Of a DNA stretch of 64,000 nucleotides, positions 1 to 10,159 are shown piece by piece. Every line of letters starts with the position of its first letter. Position 1 is the stretch's first letter. The position numbers were made by a program, and so were the translations under genes. The DNA is from Miscanthus floridulus (lineage: Eukaryota; Streptophyta; Magnoliopsida; Poales; Poaceae). The notes under the pieces are model-generated. The model was given only the letters and a program-made list of their open reading frames with translations. It was not told where the DNA came from and did no database searches. Location: the NCBI RefSeq assembly GCF_019320115.1, contig NC_089587.1, forward strand, positions 106,751,158 through 106,815,157, in the 5' to 3' direction.

Positions 1-101
1 TTTGCGGTTGAAGTAAAACGTATCACCACGCATCACGTAGAAAAGGGCAGAGCCATGCATAGTACAAACAAGGAGGGTGCTAACTACACTGTCAATATCA
101 C

Positions 102-299
102 TGAATAAATTAATTCATATAGCTGTCGTCTTAAGTAAAACTTTTTTTATGTTTGATCGAATTGATACAATATGAGTATATTATAAAAATATATTTTATG
201 GTGTATCTAATGATACTAATTTGGTGTGTGTTTTTCTATAAACTCCATCAAACTAAAAAAGCTTGATTTAAGACAACTCTAAAAATTAATTTATTCAAG
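102..299. repeat. MITE-like element with long inverted arms
   Basis: The two ends are imperfect inverted repeats of roughly 55 bp. The left arm (from 102) carries TGAATAAATTAATT, then GTCTTAAG and TTTGAT; the right arm (about 245-298), read on the minus strand, gives the same order with scattered mismatches. The interior is AT-rich and non-coding. This fits a small non-autonomous DNA transposon of the kind common in grasses. I could not define a target-site duplication, so the superfamily is left open. Confidence 0.6.
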
Positions 300-369
300 G
301 ATACATGAATAGCATGGCTTAGTTCTATGTATAAAATGCACTAGTGCCGAGCAACTAGAGCAGTGCACA

Positions 370-525
370 CTAGGGCTTACTTTGGAAACTCAAATTCCCT
401 TGGGATCCCTGACTTTTTCCAGGCTAGGAAATCCATGGAGATATTATTTAAATATAACCCATTTAATTCTTCATGGAGGGTTTCCATTCCTGGGTGTGCC
501 TCCCCTTCTTCCAAATTAGCCCTAG
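370..525. repeat. Short terminal-inverted-repeat element (MITE-like)
   Basis: The sequence opens with CTAGGGCTTACTTTGGAA and closes with a sequence whose reverse complement is CTAGGGCTAATTTGGAA, giving inverted termini of about 17 bp around a 156-bp AT-rich interior. No coding capacity. The flanks (CACA left, AAGA right) do not show an obvious target duplication, so the superfamily is uncertain. Confidence 0.5.
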
Positions 526-1444
526 AAGAGAAAATAGTTGTCTGCACCAGTGCTCAACCCCCCCCCCCCCTGCGCGCGCGTGCGCGGACAGCATCGGTCT
601 TGTCTCCACCCCTGCATGTAGATTCATGAAATCTTAGAATGCATATTCGGACCTCCTAACCGTTTTTAGAGAACAAAAACCTTTATTAGTTTACAAAATA
701 TTCAAGAATATGACCGACAACATTTTTACCAACCAACATGATGACCAAAAGAAACTAAGCAATGTCTCTCTCAAAAAAAAAAAAAAAACTAAGCAATGGA
801 CCACTTGCCATTGGAATCTATACCATTAATTCAAATAACTTCATCGAAGCATATATAAGTGTAAGATGCCACAAATAGTATACATTCTATTTTTAGTAAA
901 GAAACTTAAAAAAATCAGAGAATATGGAACGATTTTGTGCAGCTTACATATGGAACCGGTTGTTTGTTTAAAACATTTCCACGTGTTCCTTACATGAACC
1001 GCTTTGTTTCCTTTTACATAAAGAACCGCCTATAAAAACACGTTTACGCATTGGGTTTATTAAAACTGCTAGCTCATCCTCACACTAGAGAACTCGACAC
1101 ATCCGTGGCTTCACCGCCCACGGATGCGTGGCATCACATATTTTGAAGAAAAGCCATCCGTTAATTATAAAATCAACCCACGCTCTGTATAGCAAGGGGC
1201 ACTCAAAGACCCAAACTCTCCTCCTCATCCTCTCTGTTCTTTCTTCTTCATGTACAATCCAAAACCACTGCAACTGCACAAGGAGTTTGGCAAATTGAGC
1301 CACCTATGGAAAGACAGTTGGAAAATATATATATATTTAAATGTTTTTGCAATAGTAAGTGAGAAAAAACCACCTTGAATTCCAGGCGAGAGGCAAACAT
1401 CTTGGTATCCTTGTTGATCAAAGTCCTTTGAGTAGTTGACTCAT
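526..1444. other. Intergenic, no gene supported
   Basis: Contains a short C homopolymer (549-558), a GCGCGC stretch, an A-run (about 773-788) and a lone TATA-like CTATAAAAAC at about 1030. No reading frame here resembles a known protein, and the TATA-like motif is not followed by a convincing exon. Confidence 0.5.
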
Positions 1445-1451
1445 GTATGTC

Positions 1452-1487
1452 GCCCCCCTCCCCCCCCCCCCCCCCCCCTCCCCCTCC
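1452..1487. repeat. C-rich low-complexity tract
   Basis: Almost uninterrupted C tract (two T interruptions) followed by an A-run. Length is likely polymorphic and error-prone. A nominal minus-strand reading frame here is only a poly-glycine artefact of the C tract. Confidence 0.85.
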
Positions 1488-1531
1488 AAAAAAAAAATGC
1501 CAGCCTCGCCACATAAACCCTCTTGTTATGT

Positions 1532-1770
1532 TATTCCTCCATCTTGAGATAGAAGGTATCCAAGTAATTGTAGGACATATTATGTGGTAAAGCAAATGAC
1601 ACATATGAGCCTACATGATTGCCATATTTGGGTTAGTGATAGACATTAATGGTAGTAAGTGTACATGTGAATATTAATTGCCTTTTAGAGTGTGTGTTCA
1701 TCTAGAATAGCTTATATTTTGGTACAAATTTTGAACTCTCGATTTCTTATATTTCAGAACGGATGGAGTA
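1532..1770. repeat. Stowaway-like MITE
   Basis: The right end (about 1747-1768), read in reverse complement, starts CTCCATCCGTTCTGAAATAT, the usual Stowaway/Tc1-Mariner MITE terminus of grasses. The left end (1534 onward, TTCCTCCATCTTGAGATAG) is a degenerate match to the same sequence. Both ends are bordered by TA (1532-1533 and 1769-1770), the expected target duplication. About 235 bp, AT-rich, non-coding. Confidence 0.65.
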
Positions 1771-2240
1771 AAAGACGGGCAATGTTTCCCACAAGAAAAT
1801 GGCTGATTGTGCTTGATAGCTTTAATTCTCATGGTACTATTGATAGAAAAGCTCATCACGTTACTTTCTTTTTCATTATCGCGATCGAGGCACATGTTAG
1901 TCTCGCTTATATATGTTAAATTTCTTACGACCACCAGGTGCACAGTCACCATCTTCGTCGCCACCAATGTCCAATGCAAGAGGGCAAGATATTAATTGCA
2001 GACTAGCGCTTCCAAAGTTGACGTGTGTGACATCTTCTTGTATGGCATTCGATGTCAGAGCAGTCACCCTAATTAGCAGGAGCATGTGGTGGTCCAAATC
2101 CAACTGTCGATTTGTCACATAGGCATGTTAATGCTGATTAGGAGATTTAGGCTGAAGTGGCATATTTAACGACCTGGAGTACTCCACAATGCTCTTTCGT
2201 TTGAAACTAACTACCGGTGCTGCTATGTCAACCATGGATT
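1771..2240. other. Intergenic, nothing recognised
   Basis: Mixed-composition sequence with only short accidental reading frames. I see no repeats, motifs or protein similarity to report. Confidence 0.5.
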
Positions 2241-3471
2241 GATCACGGCCGTCAAATCACGGTTGTTTAGACCCTAAGCGCACGCACTGCACGTCAGTCG
2301 ATCTGGAAATCCTGGACGAGGCGGCACATGCAAGTACAGGTAAAAAATAGGGAACGTTGGCATATCCGCGGAGGAGGAGGGCCGGCCGGGGCCTATGCGC
2401 GTCGTGCATGAAACAACCGTGATAATGCCGCGAAAAGACCGGGGGTGTAAGCGCGAGCCAATCGATCAAATCTTTCTACATGCGCCCCATCCGCAGCCAT
2501 GTGCGGAGAATTCGCCCCGCGGTCTGCCGGGCGGCCGGACCACCCGGCCCCGTTCGACAAATTGACCTGTCGAGACCGACGTGCCCAGTTCAGTCCCTTG
2601 GGCGGCCCACACCCTACCTGTCGGCAACCACAGTCCGCATGCAGCAACGCTTGGTCGTCACTCTGCTGCTGGCCTTGCCTAGTCTCTGCCCATATGTTAC
2701 GTGCCTTCAGACGATCGAGAAACACACACAGGCTACTAGGCTAGGGGGGGAAGAAAACGCGTGCTCTGAATGGGAACCTTCCACCCTGCGTCCGATCCGA
2801 TCAATCTACCACAGTACATTGGATTCGCGTCTCGCGGGAGACATTCCCATCAGTGAGAAAGCTGGGAAAGGTCGTGTCTCGCTGTCTTCGCCGACCATCA
2901 GACCGATCGATCGCCGGCGTCGAAGCGTTCGCGGCGGGCACGTGTCGCGCGATGGGAGGTCGACCTAGCGACCGCGGCACCGAGATTTGGTGTGGCCTCC
3001 GGGCGATCCAGTGAGAAGGTCAGGTGCACCGCTCCTGGCCAGCGCCCGGCGCGCGCCGAAGACCGAGGACTGGTGGTGGTGGGCACTGGGCAGTGGGCAC
3101 AGGCAGCGCCGGGTCGACCTCGGGCCCTCGGCATCATCACGCGCGCGCGCGAGCAACAGCCGCCTACTCCGATCCTACCAAAACCTCGCTCTCCAACAAA
3201 GCTGGCATCTTGCGTTCCGTCTCATCGATCGGCCCAAGCGTCCGCCGCTTTGCTTTGATTAGTTTCTTATTGCTCCATCATTGGGTTCAGGGTTCTCACC
3301 GCCTTTTCCTTCTCCGCCTTGCTTCCGCTTCCGTGAGACGTTGTTTTCGACCGTGGATTTGGTTCCGGCAAGCACAGACATGCTCCGGATACTGTGTCGT
3401 ACAGTCGGAAAGGGAAACTGTTGCCGAGGATGCATGAACCTAGCCGGCTTGCTTAGCCATCATGTATGCAT
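2241..3471. other. CpG-rich segment left of the CACTA insertion
   Basis: GC-rich and unusually dense in CG dinucleotides compared with the CG-poor transposons around it. The end near 3200-3400 has the look of a grass promoter or 5' leader (CT-rich runs, GCTTCCGCTTCCG). Reading frames of 80-160 codons exist on both strands but overlap one another and match nothing I know, as expected in GC-rich DNA. The CACTA element begins at 3472, so this segment and 17376-18640 were probably one continuous low-methylation region, possibly the upstream region of a gene. Confidence 0.4.
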
Positions 3472-3930
3472 CACTGCATAATAGCACTCACTGCCGATTC
3501 AAAATACTCCATCACTATCGAATTTTGAACCGGCACAACCATACGACAGTGATGAGGGCCAGCTATCACTGTTGGTTCCTACAAACCGACAGTGTTCTTC
3601 AACTTCACTGTCGGTTCTTTACACAACCCGGCAGAGTCCAGTTCCACCAACACTGTCGGTTCATGAGACCACCCGACAGAGTTCAGTTCCACCAACACTA
3701 ACCAACAGTGTTGTCGTAACCAGCACTGCCGGTTTGTGACAAGAACCAGCAGTGACGGCTAAGCTAACGTTGCCGGTTTGTGGCTCAAGCCGACAGTGCC
3801 ATCTTGGCTATCACTGTAGGTTTGTTGCTAATCGGCAGTGATGCTTACGACAACACTGCCGGTTTGTTGCTAACCGGCAGTGATGGTTATGACAATATTG
3901 TCGGTTTTTTTGCTAATCGGCAGTGATGGC
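3472..3930. repeat. CACTA left terminal and subterminal repeats
   Basis: TIR-like start at 3472 followed by about 450 bp of direct and inverted copies of a 10-12-bp motif (CACTGTCGGTTC, CACTGCCGGTTTG and complements such as AACCGGCAGTG). Many form adjacent inverted pairs capable of hairpins. In En/Spm such subterminal arrays bind the TNPA-type protein. The array ends abruptly at about 3930, where AT-rich sequence starts. Confidence 0.85.
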
Positions 3931-4358
3931 CCGTTCGTATTTTATTGTTTTATAATTTATTTTAATTTATATTTTTTTTGTGGAATTGGGTTTCATTTTA
4001 TATACGCTACGTAGACAACATGTCCATTAATATTAAACATTACAACTGTTACGGTTACAGTTTAAATATTCTTATCAAGATCTCGATCCCTTAAAATAAA
4101 AAAGAAATTATTCGATAAGATGAAGCATGCTTCTTGGACTTCTTACAATAATCTAGCGAGCCGCTCTGGGCCACACTGGTCCTTGAACTTCACAGATTGT
4201 GCAATAGAAAATACTTAATCTTTTTCCAATACCTCGGCAAAGATGAATTTTGCTAGCTCCGATTGCAGTGCGACGATCTCCATGTCTAACAGCTTTTCGT
4301 GGTTATATTTCTTGCGCTGTTGTTCAAAAAAGATGATATCCAAAGAGGATTCAGTAAA

Positions 4359-5760
4359 TTATTTTGTCGAATTATTAACAAACATAAATGAAATGGGGAT
4401 TATACCCAACAACTTATCTGCTTCTTTCGATTTTCCACCGATGTAGTGAAGCATTGCCCATATTACATAAAACCCGCATTCATTGTTTCCCGCCGGCTGT
4501 TTTAGGTACTTCCCCTCCATTTCGACAACCATGAATGGGACCTGCGTCCTACCGATATGTCTTTTTCGGATACTGTACAACATTAAAAAGAGAAACATTA
4601 GAAAAGCGGTATGCGTAACTAGAAAATAATATGTTATTAGGATCGCTTACTAATTCAGCACTGCCACCAGTACACCCCGGTGATGAAATAGTTTTTTCTT
4701 CTGAGTCCTACACCTCGATCAGATTTGACACAAATAAAGACGAAATGGTTGCTGCAATCACATAATCTTAATTATCGAATAATCTTAACGAAAAAAGAAT
4801 CATAAAATTAAAAGCCAAGAACACATACTCGTAGTTGTAGGCTAGAAGTATGTGGGTTTTATTCTTCATCTTGAATTCATTAAAAACAACAATCAATCTC
4901 TCTTTCAGGTCATCCACGTCACATCCATGGAGGCCTAAACATGTTTTCTCATTAACTCGCAAGGGGTCCAAGAAGTCTATGTTATTCCATTTGCTTTTTA
5001 GTATGCAAAATTTTGCTATACACCTACATTAAATCATGTGAATTGCTCAAAAGTTAATAATTTGTGTCTCGAGAGAGTAGTTAATTATAATATCGTGTGT
5101 GTATGGTACTTACATAGTCCACAACGTCAAAATTTGTGAATCACGAGAGCGTTTCTGGTATAGCTGGAACAAGTACTCCCACTCGACATCAAACTTCTCT
5201 TTTTCAGGATAATAAAAAACATATGGCGAATAGATAATAACCTTAAAACCAAAGTCCTCTGTCTCTATTACTTGAGCCATGTAATATTCATCCAACTGAC
5301 GCATATATGTTGTCAAATTTTTATACTCATCATTGGGAACCAAAAGATTGCCTCTTTCATACTTCATTGCCGGTGTTCCCATCCCTTGTACATCATAATA
5401 GATGTTCGTGGCCTCTTCGATGGTTAATTCGGGGTTGTCTTCAACGTACTTCTGTATCTTTTTAAATCTTCATTGTGTATTTCATCGGCTCTTATTGTAG
5501 CGTACTGATTCTGTGTTTGCCTATCGAATTCGGACTTCAACAAACACGGATGCAGTGAGGCACAGAGATTGAAGAAACTAACACAATCTTCCTTTGATGT
5601 GTGTTGTAAATTTTTCTTCAATCGGTTTGTAACGCTACCATTGAACGATCTTTTTCTTTTTTGTTGGTCCACTTTGGGAGCATTAGCGACCGAATCCAAG
5701 GACCTTTTCTGCGACTACGAGGATGCCTTTGATCTTGTTTTGGGCTGAGGTGGAGGAGGA
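4359..5760 (-). pseudogene. Ulp1-like (C48) protease of the CACTA, broken
   Basis: The C-terminal piece (4598 to 4359) has KQPAGNNECGFYVIWAML, matching the catalytic Cys region of Ulp1-family cysteine proteases (Gln upstream, CGFYV around the Cys). The preceding piece (4971 to 4768) has the family-like start DPLRVNE, and 5382-5110 and 5699-5424 are upstream parts of the same protein. Ulp1 proteases cleave SUMO-like modifiers, and such domains are carried by grass CACTA and Mutator-like elements; their role in transposition is not settled. The pieces are separated by stops, frameshifts and apparent intron-like AT-rich gaps, so no functional protease is made. It probably formed one protein with the TNPA-like domain upstream, through the proline- and serine-rich linker at about 5750-5990. 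Confidence 0.7.
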
Positions 5761-7600
5761 AGAGGAGGATGCCGACGAGAATTCTGTTTTCTCGAGGCTG
5801 ATGAAGATGGAGGAGGAGGAGGAGTCTTCTATTTTCTCGAGGCTGATGAAGATAGAGTTAGACGAGGAGGAATAGAAGGAGATCTCTGTCTTGTCGGGGG
5901 TGATGGCAAGGGATGAGAAGGGGAGTGATCTCTGTTGGGAGATGGTGAGTGATCATCGCGGGATAGCGAAGACATGCAGTCGTCCTCATCATCAGAGGAC
6001 AATTGGTGGTCAAGCTAAATGAAACGCTTGCGCCAGGCCACTTGAGAGCCCTTGTTATGACTAAGTTTCGGTCTGTCTTCTGTTGCGGGGTACTCAATGT
6101 GTATCTTGTTATACTTCTTATCAAGTATTCTGTCAATGGTGACACGAGCGTACCCCTATGGAATTGGGTGGCCATTAGTGGTCTCGTCTCCAGCAGGCCA
6201 GGCCTGGCCGAGCACCACCTTGTCCTTTGTCCATTCCTGACAGATGTACAACTTGACATTGATGGGTTCAGTGATGCCGTCCATCGGATGAGGCACATTC
6301 GCATCTTCTTCGTCGAGCGGGGTCGATCCACAGCTGCTGTGACCCCTAAACTATGGGCTAAAGGTAGTAGGAGTAGGGTTTTATGGTACTCCTAACTCCA
6401 TGGACAACAAAAATTGCTGGACTTATGCTTAAACAGTTGCCTCAATCCGTGCGTCTATTCTGTTTTCCATCTCTTTTAGTCGCCTCAAACACTCTGCCTC
6501 CTGATCCGCTCTACCCCTCGAGCAGGCTTCGGTATGTGTGAGATTCTTTAGGGGAATGCTAGTTTCCAAGGAACAACACCGGTTCCTCTAGTGCGACCAG
6601 GGCTCTCCTTGGTTTCGAGTGCTTGGGTGAGCACGTCTTTCTCCCTATTAGAAGTGCGAGTCCCTTGCCTCACCTCCTCAGTTACCTAGGAGATCCTCTA
6701 GATGAGTTCGCTCATGGGTGGATTTGTGGAGCTAAAGCTCCCGTCCTCGGCGTAGCGTACATTCCTCCTCATACAATATAATACCGATCTTGGCTTCCAA
6801 TGGGCGGTCTCAACCTGAACGCCTTCCTTAGCAAGATGATCCATCTTTTCAAGTTCTGCTTCAAATTGTGGCATCTTTTTGGCGTAGCCACATGAGACGA
6901 GATGATGAGGATTCGTCGCTTTCTGCGATTTCTCCTTATTCTTCCTGCTTAGTTCTAAGTACTCCTCGGATAATCCGTATTCCTTGAAATCCTACTAGAA
7001 GTCCTTCTGCTTGCTAAACTGTCCACTATCAAAATTTGGCTCTTTATTTTGGAGGACAAAATTCTTGTACAATGTCCCCTTGAAATTCTTGAAGCATGTC
7101 CCCATGATTTCTTTTTCTTTTTTCTTGACTACCTCCTTGTCATACTCCACTAGGGAACGTGAAATACTCTAGGGATCTTGATATCCCATATGTAATCTTT
7201 CTCATTTTCAGGAACCCTCCATGAGTCATTTTCTTTCCCAATCCACTTCCTGTACCTAATCGGGATGAAGTCCCTTACAAGTAACCCGAGAATAGTCTTG
7301 TAGTTTGGTCAAAGCTATAGGCGGTGAGAGTGGATCCCTAAATTCATTGAACTCGGTGATGTGCCAGTGTGCATTCCTACCAACAAGAATCTTTGACATG
7401 CCTCGCTTGGATCTAGCCTTCCTGCTACCCAAATTTTTTGGCTTAATTTTATAAATTATTAAATGACTTTGGAAAATTTCACCCAACTGCCTTACTTTTA
7501 TCCAATGGTTCATCACTGCCCCTGTTAGTAATCCTTATGCTAGTACTGGTATCCTTCTATAGTGAGCTGGCCAAGATTTTCATTAATGAAGTCTCAATCG
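5760..7600 (-). pseudogene. TNPA-like (Ptta/En/Spm) protein of the CACTA, broken
   Basis: Minus-strand translation between about 7520 and 6620 shows family features of the plant Ptta/En/Spm transposase protein: a YKNFVLQNKEPNFDSGQFSK stretch followed by KNKEKSQKATNPHHLVSCGY. Further down (about 6280-6000) comes a beta-rich domain with PIPYGYARVTI and WRKRFI, typical of the C-terminal domain of grass TNPA-like proteins, then a low-complexity region rich in Ser, Pro and Arg. In En/Spm this protein binds the subterminal repeats. Several in-frame stops, many of them TAG, and at least one frame change interrupt it. Assignment to the family is firm; exact exon limits are not. Confidence 0.65.
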
Positions 7601-7703
7601 TACCCGAGTTGCTCCGTAGCTTGGTCTAGAACGTCCCATAAGCCACATGCAGCATAGGTAAGGTCCTAGAGCGCAATCTGCATACGGAGAAAAAGAAAAA
7701 AAA

Positions 7704-8141
7704 TTAGAGAATATTATTACAATAATAAACAACAAATAACCCCGACTCAGGTATAAGTGACCATTTTACCACATCCGCACGGTTGTAGCTCGCAAACAAT
7801 TCGTTTGCTTGCGGGACGGGGATATCACCAGCATTCAAAGCAAGTGCCTTGAAGTGCGAGAAATCAGGCACATCATAGCAAACACGTCGAAGTGCCTCTA
7901 AACAGAAGCGCACGACACTTAATTGGGCGCTTATCACATCCGGGCTCTGTCTTCCCGTCTTGTGGATATGGTTTCGATGATTTGCACACCTCAAAGGGAT
8001 AGAAAAACTGAGTTCACACATCCATAGCCGACCACTTGCATTAGATGCCGTGTTCTCTACGATGTCCGAGATAAAGAACCAGCTAAGTGTTGTTCGCAGC
8101 CAATCTATTGGAGATATAGTCTGTGACATATATGTATGCAA
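7704..8141 (-). other. Unassigned open frame upstream of the TNPA-like gene
   Basis: A 145-codon open frame on the minus strand inside the CACTA, between TNP2 and the TNPA-like gene. I do not recognise a domain. Its first third (WFFISDIVENTASNASGRL) reads like real protein, but the middle appears to be in a shifted frame. It may be a 5' part of the TNPA-like gene. An intron-like AT-rich stretch follows on the coding strand. Confidence 0.3.
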
Positions 8142-8669
8142 TAATGATATTAAACTAATTACACTTATTTGTTAGCATAAAAAAATAAAAGATATTGGAA
8201 AATATTTCATACAATAGCTGGGACATGAAATCGTGGAATGGACACATTAGGAGCGAATGGCTCATCGCTAGGGTGGACACCTGATTCTTGTGGTGGGGGA
8301 GGTCCATTGTTCATACCACCTGATCGATAAAATGCAAAAAAAATATGAACATAAAATATATGCACAAAAAATTCTTTTCAAGTAAAATGTGGCAACATAA
8401 TTAAATATAGATCAAATGCAAGGAATAAGAATATATATAAATGTAGAATACAAAGAAATATGAATATAAATATAGATCAAATGGATATAGATAGAGTGTT
8501 GGAGAAGACAACATATCAATACCAATAAAAAATACAGGAGCTATGATCAAATCACGTAGAGAGAGTGAATTTCTTAAGAAGTGAGAGTGAAACATGAGAA
8601 ATGAGACTGTGAGAGTTTATGTGTGGGTGGGATCGATGTATGTGGCCAGGTGATTTGTTTTATATAGGG

Positions 8670-9470
8670 GGGCATGGACATCACTGCCGGTTTTTAAATA
8701 GAACCGATAGTGAAAGTGAATATCACTGCCGGTTTTTAAATAGAACCGATAATGAAGGTGTATATATGTAAATGATATATTTATTTAGATAGTACAGTGG
8801 GAAAGTTTTAACAACAATGACATATTTATTTAGATAGTATAGAAATACATCAAAAAATAACAAAAATATTAGAAATAAATTACATATACGATAACAAAGA
8901 CCTTACACTAAAATTTCATATACGATAACAAAGACCTATTTACGTACAGGTCAATGTTACAATCAATACGTATCAACACATTATAATTTAACCACCTCAG
9001 TAGCATTCTTTTAGCAAAGAGCGCACCGCAGCGGATGGCTCTGTGAACATCACGACGTCTCCATTCTTTGACATAGCTCTATCTTTCGGTAACATTCTTC
9101 TAGTACCTCTTGTGTGCACTATTTTGGTAGACTACGACTGCATGTCGATATTTGGGGTTTATTGTGAGAGAAAAACACTGTATCATGGCTGATAAGCCTT
9201 GACTGAAACCAACATGTATGGAGAGGCTCCCTAGCAGGGCGCCATTTTATAGGCTAGCTATCGCTGTAGGTGGGAGCAGTGCTCCTGCTATGGTGATCAA
9301 CGGGAGCACTACTAGGCCCATGAGGGAATATTCATATCACTGTCGGTTTTAATAAAAAACCGGTAGTGATAGGGGTCATTAGTGTCGGTTTTTAGAACCG
9401 ACAGTGATTCCATGTATCACTGTCATTTTTATGAAAAAACCGTGAGTGATAGGCCTGACAAATAGCTGCC
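8670..9470. repeat. Internal clusters of CACTA subterminal motifs
   Basis: Two isolated groups lie 5 kb from either end: about 8680-8755 (two CACTGCCGGTTTTT / GAACCGATAGTG hairpin pairs) and about 9336-9455 (three pairs, one TCACTGTCGGTTTT / AAACCGGTAGTGAT). They have the same motif and pairing as the ends, so they are either internal binding sites for the TNPA-like protein near the promoter of its gene, or relics of a nested relative. Confidence 0.6.
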
Positions 9471-9551
9471 GCTACCACAGGCACTCAAGCTTTTATTTTT
9501 TTGAAATCAGAGCCACTGCCGTGGGCTCTGGAATAAAAAAAAATAAAAAAA

Positions 9552-9895
9552 TTTGTCCCGTCTAGGTTTCGAATAGAGGGAGCGAGAAAGAGGGATTAGT
9601 GGCTTAACCGCTGCGTTAAAGGAGGATTTACGTTAGGAAACGTTTTGTTATCATTTTTATAGTTTAAGTTGAGGTTCATTTAATTCTGTAAAAATATAAA
9701 AAAAGTTTGCCGCACCTAGGATTCGAACCAAGGGCTTGGGCTTTACAGTAGCTGGCTTTTACCGCTGCGCTATTATAGAGAGTACGTCAGGGTACTGTTT
9801 TATTTTTTTGTTTTATCCTCTGAACAGGAGTTAATTAATTCAAGGTCCTAGATTATAGGGCCTTAACCGCTGTGCTAGCATTAGGGATTACGTTA
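9552..9895 (-). repeat. Three tRNA-like (box A/box B) relics
   Basis: On the minus strand a tRNA-like box A (TAGCGCAGCGGT or close) occurs three times, at about 9602-9625, 9760-9778 and 9860-9882. Two of them are followed at the tRNA spacing by a box B-like sequence: GGTTCGAATCC at about 9718-9730, degenerate at about 9567-9580. Copy two ends in TGCGGCA, like a tRNA acceptor strand. No copy folds into a convincing full cloverleaf by eye, and the third lacks box B. These look like tRNA-derived relics, not tRNA genes. Confidence 0.45.
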
Positions 9896-10159
9896 GTTTA
9901 GGTTATGATTTTTCTTTTATCCATTTAGTGCATGTAAATACATATACTTTATTATAAAATAATACAAATATTTGTGTCTCGATAATTTAATTCCATGATA
10001 ATTAACTAATGGTCTATAATTATCAAATAATAGTATTTCTGAACATCATCTCAATATTTGATTATATGGTCAATTATTTAATTTTAGAGAAGCACATAAA
10101 ATATAAATTAGATTACATAGTTGGTGAACAACGTCCAAATAATGATTACATAGTTAACA

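Noticed and set aside
1020..1100. Promoter with TATA-like CTATAAAAAC
   Set aside because: No downstream exon, leader or protein similarity; AT-rich DNA produces such motifs by chance.
2480..2968. 162-codon plus-strand frame in CpG-rich DNA
   Set aside because: GC-rich DNA keeps several frames open at once. The frame overlaps others on both strands, has no domain and no gene context.
9700..9785. Functional tRNA gene on the minus strand
   Set aside because: Box A and box B are present, but no balanced acceptor stem or anticodon arm can be drawn, and copies are repeated and degenerate.
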